A DNA stretch of 27,827 nt from CAZJOD01 sp964547525 (GCA_964547525.1 CAZJOD010000030.1:1-27827), one strand, 5' to 3'. Shown: positions 1-8,023, numbered from the stretch's first letter. The notes: a model not told the origin generated them from the sequence alone. Translations and numbers: made by a program.

Positions 1-1010
1 CATTCACAAAAAGTTAATTGCGGTTCTATTTCGTACAATATTAATCTTGCATCACCCACAATAGGTATATGAACGGGAACATTTCTTGATATAGCAGCAG
101 AGTCAATATCAATGTGTATAATCTTAGCGTTCGGGGCAAATTCACTAAGTTTACCGGTTATCCTGTCACTGAATCTTGTTCCGACGGATATTAATACATC
201 ACACTCCGATACCGCTTTATTTGCCGCATATGTGCCATGCATACCAAGCATGCCTATAAAAAGTGGATGTTGTGTAGATATTGATCCTAGCCCTTGAAGT
301 GTCGCTACAACCGGTATACCCGTTTTTTCTACCGCCTTGTAAAATATTTCACCTGCTTTGGAAATCTTAATACCTCCCCCTGCCAAAAATAAAGGCATTC
401 TTGATTTTTTTATTAACTCGACTGCTTTTTTAATTTGACCTGTATGTCCGTTTATAACCGGTTTATATCCTCTTATTTCAATCTCATCGGGATATATTGA
501 ACTACCGGTTTCTTTAATAATATTAGACGGTAAGTCTACAACAACCGGTCCGGGTCTTCCCGAGGTCGCAATATAAAATGCTTTTTTAATTATTGCACCC
601 ATTTCTTCACGTTTTGTAACCATAAAGCTATGTTTGGTAACAGACCTGCTCATACCAATAATGTCAGCTTCTTGAAACGCGTCATTACCTATTAGATTTA
701 AAGGTACTTGACCTGTAAAACAAACAATCGGAACGGAATCATAATAGGCTGTAGCCAATCCTGTTATTGTATTCGTTGCTCCCGGACCACTGGTAACCAA
801 ACATATCCCGGGCTTTCCCGTGGCTCTGGCATATCCGTCAGCAGCATGGACCAAGCCTTGTTCATGTCTTGGAACTACCACTTTAATACTGTCTTGATTA
901 TAAAGGCAATCAAAAATGGGAATTACAGCAGCACCGGTATAACCAAAAACAAATTGCGTATTTTCTTTTTTTAAAGCCTCCACTAACAATTGTGCTCCGG
1001 TGATTTTCAT
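1..1010 (-). CDS. ilvB: Acetolactate synthase large subunit, 5' part (runs off the window)
   Basis: This is the first 336 or so codons of a thiamine-diphosphate enzyme of acetolactate synthase type. That enzyme condenses two pyruvates to 2-acetolactate, or pyruvate and 2-oxobutyrate to 2-aceto-2-hydroxybutyrate, in valine, leucine and isoleucine synthesis. The reading frame is open from the ATG at 1010 to the left edge. Visible family signatures are PRHEQG with the catalytic Glu50, HAADGYARATGKPG, TSGPGATN, FTGQVP and DAFQEADI in the N-terminal TPP domain, then GRPGPVVVDLP and the start of the central domain. The usual GYPGGAVLP loop reads GYTGAAVIP here, a mild deviation. An AAGGAGG ribosome site lies 8-9 bases before the ATG. 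The gene sits directly behind a T-box leader, which fits amino-acid-controlled expression. A related TPP enzyme such as a catabolic AlsS is possible but less likely, given the T-box. Confidence 0.9.
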   Translation of the reverse strand, partial: MKITGAQLLVEALKKENTQFVFGYTGAAVIPIFDCLYNQDSIKVVVPRHEQGLVHAADGYARATGKPGICLVTSGPGATNTITGLATAYYDSVPIVCFTGQVPLNLIGNDAFQEADIIGMSRSVTKHSFMVTKREEMGAIIKKAFYIATSGRPGPVVVDLPSNIIKETGSSIYPDEIEIRGYKPVINGHTGQIKKAVELIKKSRMPLFLAGGGIKISKAGEIFYKAVEKTGIPVVATLQGLGSISTQHPLFIGMLGMHGTYAANKAVSECDVLISVGTRFSDRITGKLSEFAPNAKIIHIDIDSAAISRNVPVHIPIVGDARLILYEIEPQLTFCE

Positions 1011-1047
1011 AATAATAAACCTCCTTACAATTAATTATTAAGTAAAT

Positions 1048-1081
1048 AAAAAAACCTTCCATCCACACAGGACGAAAGGTT
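1048..1081 (-). terminator. T-box regulated intrinsic terminator
   Basis: On the minus strand a 12-bp stem (arms 1081-1070 and 1064-1053, with G-U pairs) closes a 5-base loop and is followed by a run of T (1054-1048). It overlaps the sequence that would form the antiterminator with the T-box core, as expected for this riboswitch class. Confidence 0.93.
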
Positions 1082-1333
1082 ATTTCGCGGTACCACCTGA
1101 TTTTACATCTTTTAAAATGTACTCTCATTATGCACAATACGGGACTAAATATCCGATATCAGCTCCCTTTTAACGGTGGGATTCCGATAAAGCCTACTTA
1201 AAATTTCAGCCTACAGCTCAGAAGCTACCTTCCTCAAAGTCCTCACGAGGTTTTTCACCGGACACCTCTCTCTTTTGATCGGATACTTCAAGTACTCCTC
1301 TTCATCATCGCCTTTTTCCAAACTTATTAAATT
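1048..1333 (-). ncRNA. T-box riboswitch leader of ilvB
   Basis: Read on the minus strand, the leader has the T-box core AGGTGGTACCGCG (1098-1086), the conserved GAAGAGGAGTA and AGAGAG elements of Stem I, the CCGTTA element of the Stem III region, and a terminator just before ilvB. T-box leaders bind an uncharged tRNA through a specifier codon and, with the tRNA acceptor end held by the T-box bulge, form an antiterminator. I could not fix the specifier triplet by eye. A branched-chain amino acid (Leu, Ile or Val) is expected from the downstream gene. The 75-codon frame crossing this region is not a gene. Confidence 0.95.
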
Positions 1334-1339
1334 TTATAT

Positions 1340-1368
1340 ATTATATTCAATAAAAATACTTTTGTCAA
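1340..1368 (-). promoter_or_regulatory. Consensus sigma-A promoter of the ilvB T-box transcript
   Basis: The minus strand carries an exact TTGACA (1368-1363), a 17-base spacer and an exact TATAAT (1345-1340). The start point would be near 1333. The -35 box lies only about 13 bases past the argS stop codon, so argS and ilvB are separately started, though read-through from argS into the leader is possible. Confidence 0.88.
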
Positions 1369-1380
1369 ATATTTTTTTTA

Positions 1381-3072
1381 TTACATCGCATCGACGGTGT
1401 CTATACCAAGCAAATATAAACATTTTGCAATAACCGAGCAACAAGCCTTAATCAAAGCTACACGTGCCGTCTTTAATTTGTCCTCTTCACTTATTACTTT
1501 ACAAGAATTATAAAATGAATTAAACAATTTTGAAAGCTCGATTGTATATCTTGCTATAACCATAGGCTCATTCCGATTCATTGCCTCTTCCAAAGAATCA
1601 CCTAATAAAGCCATTTTATTAATTATTGCAATTTCAACTTTTTCTTTTAGTAATGAGTAATCTATCTCATCTGATAAATTTGATACCTTTCTTAAAATAT
1701 TTAGGGCTCTGGCATACGTATAATGAATATACGGACCTGATTCTCCTTCCAAATTCAGAGTATCCTCCCATGTAAACACCAATTCTTTCTCACGTGATCT
1801 TTTTAAAAATGCAAAAATAACCGCACCAATGCCTATGGTTTCAGCTGTTGAATCAATATTTTCTTCTTCCACTTTTGTATTTCTCATATATTCTTTAATA
1901 CGTCCAACCGATTCGTCTAAAACATCTTCCAGATATATTACATTACCTGACCGTGTAGAGAGCTTTTTATCGGGAAATCTTACATGAGCAAAACCCACAT
2001 GCAAGCAATCTTTACTCCACTCATAACCCATAAGATCCAAAACTTTAAAAAACTGTTGAAAATGAAGCGCCTGAGGGATGCCCACTACATATATATTCTT
2101 ATAGAAGCTATACTCCCTATATCTGTAAATTGCAGCTGCCAAATCTCTTGTAGCATATATTGACGCTCCGTCCGATTTAACAATAATACAAGGAGGCATA
2201 CTGAATTTCTCCAAATCCACAATATATGCTTGATCGCTTTCGGTTAAAAGAGATTTCTCTGTTAATAATGAAACTACCTCCGACATCTTATCCGAATAAA
2301 AACTCTCACCTTTATATGAATCGAAGCTAACTCCTAACCTATGATAAATCTTGGCGAATTCTTCAAGACTGAGATTTTTAAATAGCTGCCACAAATTTAA
2401 TTCCTTCCGGTTTCCATCTTCGAGGTTCTTAAAGTATTTACGTGCCTCTTCTTCGAGCTCCTGGTGTTTTTCCGCTTCTTCATGAAACTTCACGTATAAT
2501 CTTAAGAGTTCTTTAATAGGTTCTTTTTTTACGCTCTCTATGTCACCCCAACGTTCATATGCAGATATAAGCTTACCGAACTGAGTCCCCCAATCGCCCA
2601 AATGATTTACTTTAACTACATTATATCCCAAACTTTCATATATACGTGCAAGCGAATTTCCGATTATAGTGGAACATAAATGTCCAATATGAAAAGGTTT
2701 GGCTATATTCGGAGATGAACTTTCAATAATAACTGTTTTACCTTTTCCGTTTTCTTTGTTACCGCATTTTATGTCTTTACTTATAATATCCTCTAATACG
2801 AATTTTGCGAAAGACTCTTTGTTAACCTTAAAATTTAAATATCCGTTTACCGCTTCTATATGACTTACAATTTCATTCGATTCTATCTCCTCGGCCAACT
2901 CTTTAGCGATTATCAAAGGTGATTTTCGTAAAACTGAAGCCAATTTGAAACAAGGAAGAGCAAAATCTCCCATATCAATATTTGAAGGTATTTCTAACAT
3001 CGATTCAATCATATCTACATCTTTTTCAAGTACCGCGCAAATCATTTGAGCGATTTTATTTTTATAATTCAT
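1381..3072 (-). CDS. argS: Arginyl-tRNA synthetase
   Basis: Class I aminoacyl-tRNA synthetase that charges tRNA-Arg with arginine in the cytoplasm. The 563 residues match the usual bacterial length. Visible parts are the N-terminal ArgRS additional domain (about 1-85), the HIGH motif HIGH at 128-131 in AKPFHIGHL, the NHLGDWGTQFGKL block after it, a KMSKS-type loop KLSTRSG at 370-376, and the C-terminal DALR anticodon-binding helices starting near YTYARALNIL. The C-terminus LLGIDTVDAM is typical of the family. The ATG at 3072 has a good AAGAAAGGTG site 7 bases upstream. A sigma-A promoter lies about 85-115 bases upstream. No terminator is visible between this gene and the ilvB promoter. Confidence 0.97.
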   Translation of the reverse strand: MNYKNKIAQMICAVLEKDVDMIESMLEIPSNIDMGDFALPCFKLASVLRKSPLIIAKELAEEIESNEIVSHIEAVNGYLNFKVNKESFAKFVLEDIISKDIKCGNKENGKGKTVIIESSSPNIAKPFHIGHLCSTIIGNSLARIYESLGYNVVKVNHLGDWGTQFGKLISAYERWGDIESVKKEPIKELLRLYVKFHEEAEKHQELEEEARKYFKNLEDGNRKELNLWQLFKNLSLEEFAKIYHRLGVSFDSYKGESFYSDKMSEVVSLLTEKSLLTESDQAYIVDLEKFSMPPCIIVKSDGASIYATRDLAAAIYRYREYSFYKNIYVVGIPQALHFQQFFKVLDLMGYEWSKDCLHVGFAHVRFPDKKLSTRSGNVIYLEDVLDESVGRIKEYMRNTKVEEENIDSTAETIGIGAVIFAFLKRSREKELVFTWEDTLNLEGESGPYIHYTYARALNILRKVSNLSDEIDYSLLKEKVEIAIINKMALLGDSLEEAMNRNEPMVIARYTIELSKLFNSFYNSCKVISEEDKLKTARVALIKACCSVIAKCLYLLGIDTVDAM

Positions 3073-3158
3073 GAAAACACCTTTCTTTTAAGCTAAATAT
3101 TATTATATATATAACAATCTTCTAACAACCTGTAATTTTCCATGGTTTCGGTAAAGCT

Positions 3159-3187
3159 ATTATATAGTACAAGAAAGAATACGTCAA
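3159..3187 (-). promoter_or_regulatory. Sigma-A promoter of argS
   Basis: On the minus strand TTGACG (3187-3182), a 17-base spacer and TATAAT (3164-3159) lie upstream of argS. The predicted transcript has an untranslated leader of roughly 80 bases with no T-box core. Confidence 0.8.
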
Positions 3188-3319
3188 ATAGTTTGAGATT
3201 ATATATTGAATATTCTTACATAATATTATAATATAGTTTTATGAACCGGTAATAATTTTAATCAATTATTATGATTATAATAGCATAATTATATATACTA
3301 CCGAAAGGGACGTTTGTTA

Positions 3320-3580
3320 ATGAAAAAAAAAATTGCCGTTATAGGTGCGATTTTGGAAAATCCCGATGTATGCCAAAGCGAATTCAATAAAACTGTAGCA
3401 AATTATAAACACATCATAAAAGGTAGAATGGGCATTCCCTTCGATGAAGCCGATGTTTCTGTAATCGCCATAACTGTTTGCGGTTGCTTGGATGAGGTTA
3501 ACAGTTTAACAGGAAAGCTGGGAAATATACCGGGAGTTACAGTAAAAACCGCTTTTTCAAAAAAAGAAATTGATTTATAG
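3320..3580 (+). CDS. TM1266-family iron-only hydrogenase system putative regulator (ACT-like)
   Basis: Small 86-residue protein with the pattern of the TM1266 family: KKIAVIGAILENP at the start, then IIKGRMGIPF, SVIAITV, and SLTGKLGNIPGVTVKT near the end. The family has an ACT/NikR-like fold and is usually found with [FeFe]-hydrogenase maturation genes. Its molecular role is not established. No hydrogenase genes are in view, so here it is an orphan. Cys54 and Cys56 form a CGC motif that stands out. I chose the ATG at 3320, which has AAAGGGA 9 bases upstream, over a TTG at 3314 that is too close to that site. No clear -35/-10 pair is visible in the AT-rich divergent gap with argS. Confidence 0.8.
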   Translation: MKKKIAVIGAILENPDVCQSEFNKTVANYKHIIKGRMGIPFDEADVSVIAITVCGCLDEVNSLTGKLGNIPGVTVKTAFSKKEIDL

Positions 3581-3633
3581 AATTACCAGTTATTATAAAC
3601 GATTGCATTAATTTATACAAATTACTTTTATCA

Positions 3634-3662
3634 TTGAATAATGTCCAAAGCAAGAGTATAAT
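3634..3662 (+). promoter_or_regulatory. Sigma-A promoter of the SDR/oxoamine synthase/glycosyltransferase set
   Basis: TTGAAT (3634-3639), a 17-base spacer and TATAAT (3657-3662) lie 105 bases before the SDR gene. This suggests the three following genes are transcribed apart from the regulator gene upstream. The leader holds a small CCGTT/AACGG dyad (about 3721-3741). Confidence 0.7.
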
Positions 3663-3766
3663 AGTTCTAAACAAATATGATTAAATTATTTTAACTAACA
3701 TTATTTTTAAAGGGTGTTAACCGTTGACCCGGAGTAAACGGAAAAAAATGAGAATAGAGTGACGTT

Positions 3767-4591
3767 ATGAAAACAAAAGAAAATGTAATATTAATAACCG
3801 GTGCATCTTCCGGTATAGGACAAGCTATTGCTGAACTTCTTGCAAAGGACGGTAATATTGTGTACGGAACTTCTAGAAAATTAACAGAAACTATGGAGAA
3901 CCACACAGATGACATTAAGATGCTTAAACTTGACGTAACCGATGAAGCCTCCGTTGTACATACCTTAGATGAAATAATAAAAAGGGAAAAAAGGATTGAT
4001 GTACTTATTAATTGTGCAGGTTTCGGTATATCAGGCCCCATAGAAGCCGTACCTATCGAAATGGCAAAAAAACAGTTTGATGTAAATTTTTTCGGTACGG
4101 TGCAAATGATTCAAAAAACACTGCCATATATGAGAAAACAAAAAAAGGGATTAATAATTAACATTGGTTCGGTAGCAGGATATATATCTATTCCATTTCA
4201 ATCCATGTACAGTGCGTCAAAATTCGCTTTAGAGTCCTTATCGGAAACACTAAGAATGGAATTGAACCCGTTTAATATCAATGTATGTCTTGTTGAACCG
4301 GGTGATACCCGTACTAACTTTACTCAATCGCGTGTCAAAGGGGGGGTAGAAGAAATTTTGGCTTTTTATGAGCCCGCTTGCGAACATGCACTGGCAGTTA
4401 TGGAAAAAGATGAAGAGAATGGGTATTCGCCGTATATGACAGCTTTAACTGTGAAGAGAATACTAAAACGAAAGAATCCACCTGTTCGTGTTACTGTAGG
4501 ATTAGTATATAAAATATTTTATGTTTTAACTAAAATAATTCCTACAAAAACAAGATTATTAATTATCAGAAAAAAGTACATTAATATTTAG
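3767..4591 (+). CDS. Short-chain dehydrogenase/reductase, candidate 3-ketosphinganine reductase
   Basis: Classical SDR of 274 residues. It has the nucleotide-binding TGASSGIG at 11-18, NCAG at 82-85, and the catalytic Ser135, Tyr148 and Lys152 (MYSASK). The ~45-residue C-terminal extension, basic and hydrophobic with IIPTKTRLLIIRKKY at its end, is seen in SDRs that act on lipid-like substrates and may touch the membrane. Family knowledge alone gives only an NAD(P)H-dependent oxidoreductase. The role as a 3-keto-sphingoid base reductase is inferred from the serine palmitoyltransferase-like gene 34 bases downstream. The start is bounded by an in-frame TAG at 3755. The ribosome site is weak (AGAGTGA), and a four-codon frame (ATG at 3748) ends just before this start, so translation may be low or coupled. 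Confidence 0.8.
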   Translation: MKTKENVILITGASSGIGQAIAELLAKDGNIVYGTSRKLTETMENHTDDIKMLKLDVTDEASVVHTLDEIIKREKRIDVLINCAGFGISGPIEAVPIEMAKKQFDVNFFGTVQMIQKTLPYMRKQKKGLIINIGSVAGYISIPFQSMYSASKFALESLSETLRMELNPFNINVCLVEPGDTRTNFTQSRVKGGVEEILAFYEPACEHALAVMEKDEENGYSPYMTALTVKRILKRKNPPVRVTVGLVYKIFYVLTKIIPTKTRLLIIRKKYINI

Positions 4592-4625
4592 GTATTTAAC
4601 AATTAAAATTGACAAGGAGTTTGCC

Positions 4626-5807
4626 ATGGATATATTTAAAAAGTGTATGGAATACACAGAGGCCGAAGAAGCAATAGAAAGAGGTATTTATCCTTATTTT
4701 CACGCACTGGAATCAAAACAAGACACAGAAGTAATTATTGATGGAAAAAGAACGATCATGACCGGTTCAAATAATTATTTGGGACTGACATCAGATCCAA
4801 GACTTATAGAAGCGGCGAAAAACGCTATCGATAAATATGGAACAGGTTGTACCGGTTCACGTTTTTTAAACGGAACACTTGATTTACATTTAAAACTTGA
4901 AAAAGCTATTGCCGAATTCTTACATAAAGACGGAGCTCTTACATTCGGAACCGGGTTTCAGACAAATTTAGGGATTATATCCGCATTAGCTAAAAGACAC
5001 GATTACATAATTTCCGACAATGAGAATCACGCCAGTATTGTTGATTCATGCAGGCTTAGTTTTGCAAAAACCATAAAATACAAACATAACGATATGAATG
5101 ACTTGGAAAGGGTCTTAAAATTAGTTCCCGATGACTATGGAAAGCTTATTGTAACCGACGGTGTTTTCAGTATGGGTGGAGATATATGTAACCTTCCATC
5201 AATAGTTGATTTAGCTCAAAAATACGAAGCCAGAATTATGATTGATGATGCACACGGTTTAGGTATGATAGGAAAAACAGGCCGTGGAACCGCTGAATAT
5301 TTTAATCTTGAAGATCAAGTGGATATTATTATGGGTACTTTTAGTAAGTCTTTAGCTTGTTTGGGCGGTCATATGGTAGCAAATAAAAAAGTAATAGATT
5401 ATGTAAAACACAAGTCAAGACCTTTTATATTCAGTGCATCGGTTACTCCGGCCAGTGCCGCGGTAGCCTATGAGGCATTACAAATATTAAAAAAAGAACC
5501 ACAAAGAGTTCAAAGATTAAGAGAAAATGCCGACTACATGAGGGAGGGATTTAAAAACCTCGATATTCCTATAGGAGACTCACAAACTGCCATAATTCCG
5601 GTTATGACTTATGATAATGAAAGAACTTTTATGTTAACAAAAATATTACTTGATGAAGGTGTATATGTAAATCCGGTCGTCTCTCCGGCCGTAGCTCAAG
5701 GACAATGCCTATTAAGAACCAGTTATTCCTCTACACATACCAAAGAACAACTTGACTATGTGTTAGATGTGTATAAAAAGGTATGGCATGGGAAATATAG
5801 TATATAG
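4626..5807 (+). CDS. Alpha-oxoamine synthase, serine palmitoyltransferase-like
   Basis: PLP-dependent alpha-oxoamine synthase of 393 residues. Such enzymes join an amino acid to an acyl-CoA with loss of CO2. Visible are YPYFHALESKQDTEV, GSNNYLGL, YGTGCTGSRFLNGTL, His135 in ENHAS (stacks on PLP in the family), DDAHGLG, and the Schiff-base Lys241 in MGTFSKSLACLGG. The FSKSLA.LGG, KHKSRPFIFSAS.TPAS and YVNPVVSPAV...LLRTSYSSTHT patterns are, from memory, those of bacterial serine palmitoyltransferases (Bacteroidota type) and not of BioF or Kbl. The product would then be 3-ketosphinganine. Alternatives are a cysteate-using homologue (sulfonolipids), or BioF/Kbl. Neighbours (SDR, glycosyltransferase) support a lipid. 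The ATG has AAGGAG 6 bases upstream. Confidence 0.8.
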   Translation: MDIFKKCMEYTEAEEAIERGIYPYFHALESKQDTEVIIDGKRTIMTGSNNYLGLTSDPRLIEAAKNAIDKYGTGCTGSRFLNGTLDLHLKLEKAIAEFLHKDGALTFGTGFQTNLGIISALAKRHDYIISDNENHASIVDSCRLSFAKTIKYKHNDMNDLERVLKLVPDDYGKLIVTDGVFSMGGDICNLPSIVDLAQKYEARIMIDDAHGLGMIGKTGRGTAEYFNLEDQVDIIMGTFSKSLACLGGHMVANKKVIDYVKHKSRPFIFSASVTPASAAVAYEALQILKKEPQRVQRLRENADYMREGFKNLDIPIGDSQTAIIPVMTYDNERTFMLTKILLDEGVYVNPVVSPAVAQGQCLLRTSYSSTHTKEQLDYVLDVYKKVWHGKYSI

Positions 5808-5888
5808 CCGTGTTCAAAAATATGTACTATAATATATGTATATATGTTAAAACATGATCAGGTGCTTTATAAGAAAGGATATGATATT

Positions 5889-7064
5889 ATGATAATAGGG
5901 CAATTCAGTGATTCATTTCCTCCAATTGCCGACGGAGTAGCAAGAGTAGTAAAAAATTATGCGCATTGGCAGAATACAAAGGGTGATAAATGTTATGTTG
6001 TCACTCCGGGTATGCCAGGAGATACAGCTGTGTATCCTTTTCCTGTTTTAACATACAATTCGTTTAGTATTCCTTTTAAAAAAGATTATAGAACGGGAAT
6101 CCCGCAATTAGATAGAAAGTTTTATTCAGAACTAAAAAAGGTACGTTTTGATATAATACATGCACATTCCCCTTTTGCAACCGGTGAATTAGGTAGAAAA
6201 ATAGCAGCCGAACAAAAAATACCGTTTGTTGCTACTTTACATTCAAAGTTTAAAGACGACTTTAAACAATATTTAAAATCCGAGATTATAACCGAGTTAC
6301 TGGTTAAAGGTATAATAATGTTCTTTAATCATGCTGATGATGTATGGACTGTGAGTGATTCCGCTGTGGATATATTGAGAGAGTATGGTTATAAAGGAGA
6401 AGTTTTTGTAGCGAATAATGCATGTGATATAACACCAAAGCCTAGATCAAAAGAAATAAATGATCTGATTAATAATAAATTTTCTATTCCTGAAGATGTG
6501 CCTTTATTTATTTATGTAGGCCAACATACTTGGCAAAAAAATATTAAACTTATTATTGAAGCTATAAAAATAGTTTCACAGAAAAATGTAAATTTTAGAA
6601 TGTTATTTATTGGTGATGGTGATAAAAGAGAAGAAGCCGAACAATTAACACATGAATACAAGATAGCCGATAAAGTTCAATTTGCCGGTATTATAAAAGA
6701 TAGAGATTTAATTTCAAATATATATGCCAGAGCAACAACATTGCTTTTCCCAAGTTTATACGATATGTCTTCCTTAGTTGTAAAAGAAGCCGCCGCCATG
6801 TCCTGTCCTGCAGTTCTCGTAAAAGGTGCTACTACTTCACTGGGAGTGAAAGACAGATATAACGGCTTTTTAATTGAAAACGATGCAAAATCTTTGGCAG
6901 ATAAAATTTTATTCGTTATAGATAATCCGGATGAAGTTAAAGTAATTGGAGAAAACGCATCTAAATCTTTGTATAGAAGCTGGGAAGATGCGGCAGAAGA
7001 AGCAAAAGAACGGTATAGATATTTGATAAAAACAAAGCGTTATTATCTATCTTCTCTCGGATAA
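5889..7064 (+). CDS. GT4-family glycosyltransferase, probably acting on a membrane lipid
   Basis: GT-B fold glycosyltransferase of 391 residues from the chosen start. The N-terminal acceptor domain has FSDSFPPIADGVARVV and DIIHAHSPF; the C-terminal nucleotide-sugar domain has YVGQHTWQKN, FIGDGDKRE and FPSLYDMSSLVVKEAAAMSCP. The family's E-x7-E motif appears as D-x7-E (YDMSSLVVKE). The nearest class I recognise is the 1,2-diacylglycerol 3-glucosyltransferase type, which puts a sugar on a membrane lipid. After an SDR and an oxoamine synthase, a glycosylated sphingoid lipid is an attractive acceptor, but this is inference. An upstream in-frame ATG at 5844 lacks a ribosome site, while the ATG at 5889 has GAAAGGA at 9 bases, so 5889 is used. 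A parS/terminator palindrome follows at 7130. Confidence 0.82.
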   Translation: MIIGQFSDSFPPIADGVARVVKNYAHWQNTKGDKCYVVTPGMPGDTAVYPFPVLTYNSFSIPFKKDYRTGIPQLDRKFYSELKKVRFDIIHAHSPFATGELGRKIAAEQKIPFVATLHSKFKDDFKQYLKSEIITELLVKGIIMFFNHADDVWTVSDSAVDILREYGYKGEVFVANNACDITPKPRSKEINDLINNKFSIPEDVPLFIYVGQHTWQKNIKLIIEAIKIVSQKNVNFRMLFIGDGDKREEAEQLTHEYKIADKVQFAGIIKDRDLISNIYARATTLLFPSLYDMSSLVVKEAAAMSCPAVLVKGATTSLGVKDRYNGFLIENDAKSLADKILFVIDNPDEVKVIGENASKSLYRSWEDAAEEAKERYRYLIKTKRYYLSSLG

Positions 7065-7129
7065 AAAGTTTCGATATAAAAAAATATATGATTCTACTTT
7101 ATGAGAGTCAGTAAAAGAAAATTAATAGT

Positions 7130-7167
7130 AAAAAAGAAAATGTTTCACGTGAAACATTTTCTTTTTT
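7130..7167. terminator. 38-bp perfect palindrome, candidate bidirectional terminator holding parS
   Basis: The parS core is extended by A-rich and T-rich arms into an uninterrupted palindrome centred between 7148 and 7149. In RNA it would be a 19-bp hairpin flanked by A and U runs in both directions. It lies between the convergent ends of the glycosyltransferase gene (7064) and parB (7181), where a two-way terminator is expected. The stem is AU-rich apart from the parS core. Confidence 0.7.
7141..7156. promoter_or_regulatory. parS: parS centromere site 1
   Basis: Exact TGTTTCACGTGAAACA, the consensus parS bound by chromosomal ParB (Spo0J). It lies about 8.2 kb from dnaA, right behind the parB stop codon. 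Confidence 0.97.
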
Positions 7168-7180
7168 TTCAGAGTTTTTT

Positions 7181-8023
7181 TTATGTTACATTTAACATTT
7201 CTAAAATTCTCTCTAGATCATCGTCATTATAGTAATTTATAATAATTTTCCCTTTTCCTTTTGAATATGTTAATCTTACCTTCGTACCTATTTCCTTTTG
7301 TAGTTTTGTTTCTAATTCCTGAACTTCAGGTATTCTTTTCTCTATAACTTTTTTTGCTTCAGCCGGTATATTTACTCTCTTTGCAAGTTCTTCCGCTTGT
7401 CTTACATTAAGCTCTTTATCTATTATTTCTTTTAACAACACAGTTCTTTTCTCAACGTTTTCTACTGATAATATTGCTCTGGCATGTCCGGGAGTTATTG
7501 ATTTTTCTTCTAACAGTTTAATTATTTCAGGATCTAATTTTAACAGTCGTAATGAGTTAGTTATAGTAGACCTGCTCTTTCCCACAATTTCACTTATCTC
7601 TTCTTGTGTTTTATTAAATTCTTTTTGTAATCTTTCATATGCGTTTGCTTCTTCAATGGGATTTAAATCTTCTCTTTGTAAATTTTCTATCAATGAGACT
7701 TCTATAATCTGCAAATCGGTTAAATTTTTTATTATCGCGGGAATTGTTTTTAATCCTGCTATTTTTGAAGCTCTCCATCTTCTCTCGCCTGCTATTATAG
7801 TGTATGTATCCTCTTGTTCCTCTCTAACTAAAATAGGTTGTATTATACCGTTTCTTTTTATAGACTCGGCTAGTTCGTTCAATGATTCAGATTCAAAACT
7901 TTTTCTTGCTTGTTTTTTATCAGGCCGTATTCTAAATATATCAATTTCCCGGATCTCTTCAGCTTCTTCTATCCCAAATAAAGCATTTATACCCATTCCT
8001 TTTCCTAATGCTTTTTTATTCAT
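7181..8023 (-). CDS. parB: Chromosome-partitioning protein ParB (Spo0J)
   Basis: CTP-dependent DNA clamp that loads at parS and works with ParA and SMC in origin segregation. The 280 residues show the N-terminal KALGKGMGINALF (ParA-contacting motif of the family), the CTP-binding GERRWRA and ENLQRED boxes, a helix-turn-helix GKSRSTITNSLRLLKL, and a C-terminal dimerisation domain. The SITPGHARA sequence has Gly where Noc proteins have Arg (ERHAR), marking it as ParB. The ATG at 8023 has GGAGGTGG 6 bases upstream and is preferred to an ATG at 8041. The gene overlaps the end of parA by 8 bases, so the two are translationally coupled. Two exact parS sites lie close by (7141, 9111). Confidence 0.95.
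   Translation of the reverse strand: MNKKALGKGMGINALFGIEEAEEIREIDIFRIRPDKKQARKSFESESLNELAESIKRNGIIQPILVREEQEDTYTIIAGERRWRASKIAGLKTIPAIIKNLTDLQIIEVSLIENLQREDLNPIEEANAYERLQKEFNKTQEEISEIVGKSRSTITNSLRLLKLDPEIIKLLEEKSITPGHARAILSVENVEKRTVLLKEIIDKELNVRQAEELAKRVNIPAEAKKVIEKRIPEVQELETKLQKEIGTKVRLTYSKGKGKIIINYYNDDDLERILEMLNVT

Noticed and set aside
910..1137. 75-codon minus-strand frame across the ilvB start
   Set aside because: It lies over the T-box core, the terminator and the ilvB N-terminus in another frame, and has no ribosome site.
3724..3759. 12-codon frame starting TTG ahead of the SDR
   Set aside because: There is a fair AAAGGG site, but the frame is too short and basic to separate from chance.
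3691..4041. 116-codon minus-strand frame opposite the SDR
   Set aside because: Overlaps the well-supported SDR start including its TGASSGIG codons; composition is that of an antisense shadow.
5844..7064. Earlier start of the glycosyltransferase at 5844
   Set aside because: No ribosome site precedes that ATG, while the one at 5889 has GAAAGGA and begins the usual beta-strand of the fold.
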